From contig JAQVPE010000023.1 in the NCBI GenBank assembly GCA_028702245.1, positions 1 through 9,441 of the forward strand: DNA of 9,441 bases. The letters run 5' to 3'. The position numbers were made by a program, and so were the translations under genes. Position 1 is the stretch's first letter. The number at the start of each line of letters is the position of its first letter. Positions 5,559 to 9,441 of this stretch are shown here, in pieces. The notes under the pieces are model-generated. The model saw only the letters and a list, made by a program, of their open reading frames with translations. It did no database searches and was not told the DNA's origin. The DNA comes from Candidatus Izemoplasmatales bacterium. Lineage in GTDB: Bacteria; Bacillota_I; Bacilli_A; Izemoplasmatales; Hujiaoplasmataceae.

Positions 5559-5902
5559 TGGTGGAGCTGGGGGGAATCGAACCCCCGTCCAAAACAGCCG
5601 ATCATTTGACTTTCTACATGCTTAGTCTCCCGGATGTTTTCACCACTCAGTAGCCGGAAGGCAAACACCTGAGCGGTTAGCCCTATTAATTTCGCTAGCA
5701 CGCCTAAGGCGGCGACATGTTTCGCTATCCTGCTAGCTGTAGTCCACCCGAACCCGCAGGCTGGAGGGGGAGGACTCGCTACTTCTTCTTAAGCAGCGTA
5801 AGCGTAGTTATTTGTTCCAGTTATATTTACTGGTGCACTTTTAGATCTGCCGATCGCATGCTTATCAAACTCGAACTATCCTGTCGAATCCAGAACAGCC
5901 CC
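5559..5902 (-). ncRNA. ssrA: Transfer-messenger RNA (tmRNA)
   Basis: The RNA is 344 nt. The 5' end GGGGCTG pairs with CAGCTCC just before ACCA at the 3' end, making a 7-bp acceptor stem with the G-U third pair that alanyl-tRNA synthetase recognises. The T arm (GGGGG-TTCGATT-CCCCC) and encoded CCA are plain. It acts as tRNA-Ala and then as mRNA to free stalled ribosomes and tag the unfinished protein. The tag frame reads from GCA at 5834-5836 to TAA at 5789-5791. It lies 12 bases after smpB and was probably cut from a common transcript by RNase P; a terminator follows. Confidence 0.97.
5789..5836 (-). other. tmRNA tag-peptide frame, APVNITGTNNYAYAA
   Basis: Starting at the GCA resume codon after AAAAGT, the frame gives APVNITGTNNYAYAA followed by TAA. 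The last residues set which protease destroys the tagged protein. Most bacteria end in ALAA; here Leu is replaced by Tyr. The stop codon fixes the frame, so the ending is certain; the exact resume codon is inferred from context. Confidence 0.8.
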
Positions 5903-5907
5903 ATTCC

Positions 5908-5923
5908 TACCGCATCAGCGGTA
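5908..5923 (-). promoter_or_regulatory. Hairpin over the smpB stop, next to the tmRNA 5' end
   Basis: TACCGC and GCGGTA are perfect complements around a four-base loop (TGAT on the minus strand) that contains the smpB TGA stop. The hairpin ends five bases before the mature tmRNA start. It may present the RNase P cleavage site or protect the smpB mRNA 3' end. Confidence 0.5.
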
Positions 5924-6361
5924 TTCTTTCTCGACTTTCTCGAGCCGCTTCTTCGAATCTTCCTCCTTGGCGGTCTCGCGTTTGTCATAGATCTTCTTGC
6001 CCTTGCAAAGGGCAAGTTCGATTTTACAGAGATTGTCTTTAAGGTAAACTTTGGCAGGAACGAGCGTCAGACCCTCCTGCTTGAGTTTCAAGGAAAGTCT
6101 TACGATATCTCGTTTCTCCATTAAGAGCTTGCGTTCTTGTTTTTCCTCGTGGTTGAAGATATTGCCGTGCGAGTACTTTGAGATGTGCATATTGATGAGG
6201 AAGAGTTCATAGCTCTTGATGCGGGCGTAGGCGTCATTGATCGCCACCTTGCCGAGTCTTACGGACTTGATCTCGGTGCCTGTGAGCACGATACCACATT
6301 CGAAGGTATCTAGGATATAGTATTCGTGTCTGATTTTTTTGTTGCTTACTATAATTTTCAT
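5915..6361 (-). CDS. smpB: SsrA-binding protein SmpB
   Basis: The product has 148 residues, typical of SmpB. The N-terminal signature NKKIRHEYYILDTFECGIVLTGTEIKSVR (7-35), where SmpB proteins begin their oligonucleotide-binding barrel, and the middle HISKYSHGNIFNH (59-71) are clear. The basic C-terminal tail CKGKKIYDKRETAKEEDSKKR (about 119-139) is the part that enters the empty mRNA channel of the stalled ribosome. SmpB binds the tRNA-like part of tmRNA and delivers it to the A site. Its AGGAGGTG ribosome binding site begins inside the rnr stop codon (TAGGAGG), five bases from the ATG, so it is co-translated with rnr. ssrA follows after 12 bases, placing both partners of the system on one transcript. 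Confidence 0.97.
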   Translation of the reverse strand: MKIIVSNKKIRHEYYILDTFECGIVLTGTEIKSVRLGKVAINDAYARIKSYELFLINMHISKYSHGNIFNHEEKQERKLLMEKRDIVRLSLKLKQEGLTLVPAKVYLKDNLCKIELALCKGKKIYDKRETAKEEDSKKRLEKVEKEYR

Positions 6362-6372
6362 CAGGGCACCTC

Positions 6373-8439
6373 CTAGGCAAGGACGAAATCGATCTTGCCG
6401 AGCTGTCTGTCGGCCCTGACGAGACGAACCTGGACCTTCTTGCCTATATTATACACTGTCCTTGTGGAAATGCCAAGATAGATCATCTGCTTCTCGTTGA
6501 AGTCGATTGCCTCAGGAAATGTGGAGATATGCACCAAACCTTCAATCGTATTCGGAAGTTCCACAAACATGCCAAAGCGGGTCAATCCGGAGATAACGCC
6601 TTCAAAAACCTGATTGAGACGGCTCTCCATAAACTCCGCTTTCTTCATGTCTTCAACTTCCCGCTCGGCGAGCATGGCTCTTCTTTCAGTTAGGGAACTC
6701 TGGATTGCCGCTTTGGGCACTACACCATGAAAATGATCGAGCGTGTCGATAGTTGGCGTGTTGAAGCGGTATGCCCTTAACATCCGGTGGACCAATAGAT
6801 CAGGATATCTCCTGATTGGCGAGGTGAAGTGCGTGTAGTCGGTAAAAGCAAGCCCATAGTGGCCGAGATTATGCTCAAAATACTTGGCTTTGGCCATCGA
6901 TCTGAGCATCAAAGTGTTGAAGACCTTGTCATACTCCGATTCCTCGACATCAAGCAATAGCTTTTGTAAGTGCTTGTGCGTTGGCCGCTTGGGAATGTCT
7001 GTCACAACCCCGAGTTCCTTGGCAAACTGAAACAACGCGGCAAGTTTCTCCTGATCGGGTTTTTCGTGGACCCGGTAGATAAAGGGATACTCGCGGGCGT
7101 TGCTGTCCGAGGCCACCACTTGGTTCGCTACCAGCATGAATTCCTCAATCAATTTCTCGGAAACACCGCGATCTCTGATTTTGATATCGGTAACGTTTCC
7201 TTCGTAATCAAAACTGATCTTCGGTTCAATCGTCTCAAAGTCGATCGAACCAATTCTGATTCGCACCTCTTTGAGTATTTGCGCAAGTTTTGCCATCAGT
7301 TTGAGGTTTTCAATGATCTTTGAATCGGTGATTGCCTCAGAAACGTAACCGTCGAGGATCTTGTTGCATTCGCCATAGGTAAGTTGCTGATGGCTTCTGA
7401 TTACGGAAGGAAAGATATCGTAACTGATGACTTCCGCAGTTTTTGTGATTTCCATGACGCAAGAGATCGTCAAGCGGTCAACGCCGGGGTTGAGCGAACA
7501 AATCCCGTTTGAGAGTTTCCTTGGCAACATCGGAATCACTTTATCAGCCAAATAGACGCTTGTTCCCCTTTGAAAAGCTTCTTGATCGAGTGGTGATTCT
7601 TCGACTACGTAATGACTGACATCGGCGATATGGACGCCGAGAACAAAATTGCCGCTGGGATTGATTTCCAATGAGATGGCATCGTCAATATCCTTGGTGT
7701 CATCGCCATCGATCGTAAAAATCAATTCATTTCTGAGATCGCGTCGATTGACAACTTCAGAATCGGCTACCATTTCGGGAATCTCGTCCAGGCTTGTGAT
7801 CACTTCATCGGGAAAGACTTCAGGAATCCCGAGCCTGTTGATGACTTCGATGATGTCGATTCCCGGATCGTCCCGATGCCCAAGAATCTCGGTTATTTCG
7901 CAATCGACGACGTTTTGTCTTCCATAGCGGATGATCTTGGCGGAGACAAGTTGATGATCAACAAGGTCTTTGGGCTTATTTGTTACTTTAAAGAAGACAT
8001 TCTGAGTGCCACTTTTGGGGAAGATCGCCCCCTGGTAGTATTCGCCGACGACTTTCACAAGCGCGCGTTTCAAGACTTTGACGACTTCGCCTTCTGTTTT
8101 GCCATACCCGGATTGATTGACCACTCTGACAAGAACTTTGTCACCAGAGAAGGCATCCAGGGTTTTTCCTCTTTGGATGTAGACGTCTTCAGCGATTCCT
8201 TCCCTGACCAAAAAGCCGTAGCCGGCTGTTTTCAAGTCAAGAACACCTTCGATGAAGTTTTCGCCCTCTACAAGAAGATACTTGTCGTTGACTGAAACAA
8301 CCGTTCCATCATCGATCAGAGACCGAAGATCCATTAAAAGTTTGTTTCGGTCTGAAAACTTCAAGTCTTTTTGCATCTTCTTGATGCCAACTGGCTGATC
8401 TTTTTTTCTTTTCAGCAAGTTGATGATTTTTTGTTTCAT
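6373..8439 (-). CDS. rnr: Ribonuclease R (3'-5' exoribonuclease)
   Basis: The product has 688 residues from the chosen start. A winged-helix-like N-terminus (to about 60) is followed by two cold-shock/OB domains, the RNB catalytic domain and a C-terminal S1 domain (from about 613). The catalytic motif TIDGDDTKDIDDA at about 242-254 supplies the Asp residues that hold Mg2+, and HYGLAFTDYTHFTSPIRR at about 527-544 is the second RNB signature. It degrades structured RNA, including non-stop mRNA in tmRNA rescue. The ATG at 8439 was chosen over one 11 codons upstream because GGGAGA lies five bases before it and the upstream ATG would fall in the secG terminator. The protein ends right after S1, without the lysine-rich tail of longer homologues (E. 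coli about 813 residues). Confidence 0.97.
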   Translation of the reverse strand: MKQKIINLLKRKKDQPVGIKKMQKDLKFSDRNKLLMDLRSLIDDGTVVSVNDKYLLVEGENFIEGVLDLKTAGYGFLVREGIAEDVYIQRGKTLDAFSGDKVLVRVVNQSGYGKTEGEVVKVLKRALVKVVGEYYQGAIFPKSGTQNVFFKVTNKPKDLVDHQLVSAKIIRYGRQNVVDCEITEILGHRDDPGIDIIEVINRLGIPEVFPDEVITSLDEIPEMVADSEVVNRRDLRNELIFTIDGDDTKDIDDAISLEINPSGNFVLGVHIADVSHYVVEESPLDQEAFQRGTSVYLADKVIPMLPRKLSNGICSLNPGVDRLTISCVMEITKTAEVISYDIFPSVIRSHQQLTYGECNKILDGYVSEAITDSKIIENLKLMAKLAQILKEVRIRIGSIDFETIEPKISFDYEGNVTDIKIRDRGVSEKLIEEFMLVANQVVASDSNAREYPFIYRVHEKPDQEKLAALFQFAKELGVVTDIPKRPTHKHLQKLLLDVEESEYDKVFNTLMLRSMAKAKYFEHNLGHYGLAFTDYTHFTSPIRRYPDLLVHRMLRAYRFNTPTIDTLDHFHGVVPKAAIQSSLTERRAMLAEREVEDMKKAEFMESRLNQVFEGVISGLTRFGMFVELPNTIEGLVHISTFPEAIDFNEKQMIYLGISTRTVYNIGKKVQVRLVRADRQLGKIDFVLA

Positions 8440-8458
8440 ATTACTCTCCCATTGTTCG

Positions 8459-8485
8459 AAAAAAAAGAACACATTGATGTGTTCT
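8459..8485 (-). terminator. Intrinsic terminator between secG and rnr
   Basis: AGAACACA (8478-8485) and TGTGTTCT (8466-8473) form a perfect 8-bp stem with a TCAA loop, followed by a run of eight U residues that starts at the stem's last base. The stem starts inside the secG stop codon. It ends only about 20 bases before the rnr ATG, with no promoter visible in between. Confidence 0.85.
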
Positions 8486-8705
8486 AGAAGATTATCGCCA
8501 AAATCGCGAGAGCCGCGAACAGAATCGTCGTGCTCATGGTGATTCTCGCCATCAAGAGCTCGGGACCGCGTTGTTTCTGGTTCTTGAACAACTCGGACTT
8601 TTCTCCGGAAAACGTGTTCTTGACGTCATCTTTGGATTCCTGAAGCATTACTAACGCGATCAGGAATACAGACACACTGAGAAGCAGCCAATCCAGCCAA
8701 CCCAT
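8484..8705 (-). CDS. secG: Protein-export membrane protein SecG
   Basis: The product has 73 residues, the usual SecG length. Two membrane segments are seen at about 2-21 and 52-72, joined by a cytoplasmic loop with the conserved-type features LQESKDD, FSGEKSELFKNQKQRG. SecG is the small helper subunit of the SecYEG translocon. The ATG at 8705 is preceded by AGGAGG with good spacing; a possible upstream start 14 codons earlier has no ribosome binding site and adds a charged stretch foreign to SecG. It sits between eno and rnr, as in many Firmicutes. It has its own promoter at 8765-8773 and a terminator that overlaps its stop codon. Confidence 0.95.
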   Translation of the reverse strand: MGWLDWLLLSVSVFLIALVMLQESKDDVKNTFSGEKSELFKNQKQRGPELLMARITMSTTILFAALAILAIIF

Positions 8706-8725
8706 AATGAACCTCCTATTAACAT

Positions 8726-8742
8726 CGATCATTAGATGATCG
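8726..8742 (-). promoter_or_regulatory. 5'-leader hairpin of secG, CGATCAT / ATGATCG
   Basis: Seven-base perfect arms around three bases, in the roughly 50-base leader and just upstream of the AGGAGG site. It could affect mRNA stability or ribosome access; a regulatory role is only inferred. Confidence 0.4.
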
Positions 8743-8764
8743 CACAATTTCTTCGTGCCTTATC

Positions 8765-8773
8765 ATTATAACA
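8765..8773 (-). promoter_or_regulatory. Extended -10 promoter of secG
   Basis: Read on the minus strand this is TGTTATAAT, a perfect TATAAT with the TGn extension. No good -35 is present; the position where it would be lies inside the eno terminator hairpin. Transcription would start near 8757. Confidence 0.7.
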
Positions 8774-8774
8774 T

Positions 8775-8811
8775 AAAAACACGCTTTTGGAACCCCAAAA
8801 TGCGTGTTTTT
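8775..8811 (-). terminator. eno terminator (possibly bidirectional)
   Basis: AAAAACACGC (8775-8784) pairs with GCGTGTTTTT (8802-8811), and inside it TTTTGG (8785-8790) pairs with CCAAAA (8795-8800) around AACC with a single bulged base. On the minus strand it ends in five U residues and lies about 20 bases after the eno stop. The plus strand also ends in a U run. Confidence 0.85.
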
Positions 8812-8830
8812 TTATTATGCAAACAATGTG

Positions 8831-9441
8831 TTAACGAAGATTATAGAATGAGCCCATTCCTCTGTATTCGGCAACTTCGTCAAGTTCTTCCTCGATGCGG
8901 AGCAATTGGTTGTACTTGGCGATCCGGTCGGTTCTTGAAAGCGAACCCGTTTTGATTTGTCCGGCACTCGCAGCGACAGCGATATCGGCGATCGTCGAGT
9001 CTTCGGTTTCGCCACTTCTATGGCTGACAACAGCCGTATATCCTGCTCTTTTGGCCATTTCGATCGCATTGAACGTTTCGGTGAGAGTACCGATTTGGTT
9101 GACCTTGATCAAAATCGAGTTGGCAACATTCATCTTGATTGCCTTTTCGAGAATGGCGGTGTTGGTGACAAAGATGTCATCGCCGACGATTTGGATTTTC
9201 TTGCCAAGTCTTTCGGTCATCAATTTCCAGCCTTCCCAGTCGTTCTGGTCGTGGCCGTCTTCAATTGAGACGATTGGATACTTATTGATGAGTTTTTCAT
9301 AAAAATCAACGAGTTCAGCCCCGGTCATTTCTTTGTTTTCACCAGTAAGTACATATTTTTTCTTCTCGGGATCATAAAATTCGCTCGCAGCGACATCCAT
9401 CGCCAGGGCAATATCTTGTCCGGGAACATAACCGGCTTTCT
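8831..9441 (-). CDS. eno: Enolase, C-terminal half (cut by window edge)
   Basis: The visible part is 202 residues out of roughly 430; the N-terminus lies beyond the right edge. The reading frame continues past the first internal Met to the window end ([19 protein letters not shown]). Enolase converts 2-phosphoglycerate to phosphoenolpyruvate in glycolysis. Mg2+ ligands are visible as Asp15 (AMDVAAS), Glu60 (SIEDG) and Asp87 (VGDD) of the fragment; the catalytic lysine is Lys112 (LIKVNQIG), with SHRSGETED at 139-147 and Lys163 (QIKTGS). These are the complete barrel active-site elements expected of this half. It is followed by a terminator and then secG on the same strand. Confidence 0.98.
   Translation of the reverse strand, partial: KAGYVPGQDIALAMDVAASEFYDPEKKKYVLTGENKEMTGAELVDFYEKLINKYPIVSIEDGHDQNDWEGWKLMTERLGKKIQIVGDDIFVTNTAILEKAIKMNVANSILIKVNQIGTLTETFNAIEMAKRAGYTAVVSHRSGETEDSTIADIAVAASAGQIKTGSLSRTDRIAKYNQLLRIEEELDEVAEYRGMGSFYNLR

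Noticed and set aside
5915..5917. TGA read as tryptophan (mollicute code 4)
   Set aside because: SmpB ends at this TGA at the normal family length and the tmRNA begins 12 bases later, so TGA is a stop here.
7876..8295. Plus-strand open frame of 139 codons inside rnr
   Set aside because: It is antisense to a clearly coding, conserved gene and has no features of its own.
8440..8472. Longer rnr start giving an MFFFFEQWESN extension
   Set aside because: The extension is encoded by the secG terminator U run and has no ribosome site; the ATG at 8439 has GGGAGA at proper spacing.
8706..8747. Longer secG start adding 14 residues
   Set aside because: The added part lies in the leader hairpin and ribosome binding region; the ATG at 8705 has AGGAGG.

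Overview
The window looks like a low-GC Gram-positive chromosome (Firmicutes or Mollicutes-related, such as the Acholeplasma/Izemoplasma/Erysipelotrichia neighbourhood). This rests on the gene order eno-secG-rnr-smpB-ssrA, strong AGGAGG-type ribosome binding sites, classical hairpin-plus-U terminators and the character of the proteins. TGA is used as a normal stop (smpB ends in TGA), so this is not a code-4 mollicute. The lineage is an inference from gene content.

Every convincing gene lies on the minus strand. From the right edge leftward there is first a conserved housekeeping block: the C-terminal half of enolase (eno, cut by the window edge), its terminator, an extended -10 promoter, secG, a second terminator, rnr (RNase R), smpB, and the tmRNA gene ssrA with its own terminator at 5517-5546. 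rnr, smpB and ssrA are packed within a few bases of one another. They form a ribosome-rescue and RNA-quality-control unit: tmRNA and SmpB free stalled ribosomes, and RNase R degrades the defective mRNA.

Just beyond the ssrA terminator the backbone gives way to accessory DNA. A complete IS66-family insertion sequence (tnpA, tnpB, tnpC; about 2.6-2.7 kb) occupies roughly 2.82-5.49 kb. Next comes about 1.1 kb (1.75-2.82 kb) with no intact gene but several palindromes and possibly decayed coding sequence. Then there is a two-gene unit with a one-base start/stop overlap: a secreted V8/glutamyl-endopeptidase-like serine protease, and a small single-pass membrane protein resembling DUF3221 (YobA-like) proteins. 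The leftmost 450 bases hold a 20-bp-period repeat array and several long inverted repeats. These look like termini of other insertion elements, possibly IS21-type, with a possible minus-strand gene start at the left edge.

The observations most worth following are: the translationally coupled protease/membrane-protein pair; an unusual tmRNA tag ending YAYAA; an intrinsic terminator placed between secG and rnr with no evident rnr promoter after it; and, in the IS66 3' flank, a plus-strand 11-codon mini-ORF with a strong ribosome binding site that can be hidden in a hairpin.
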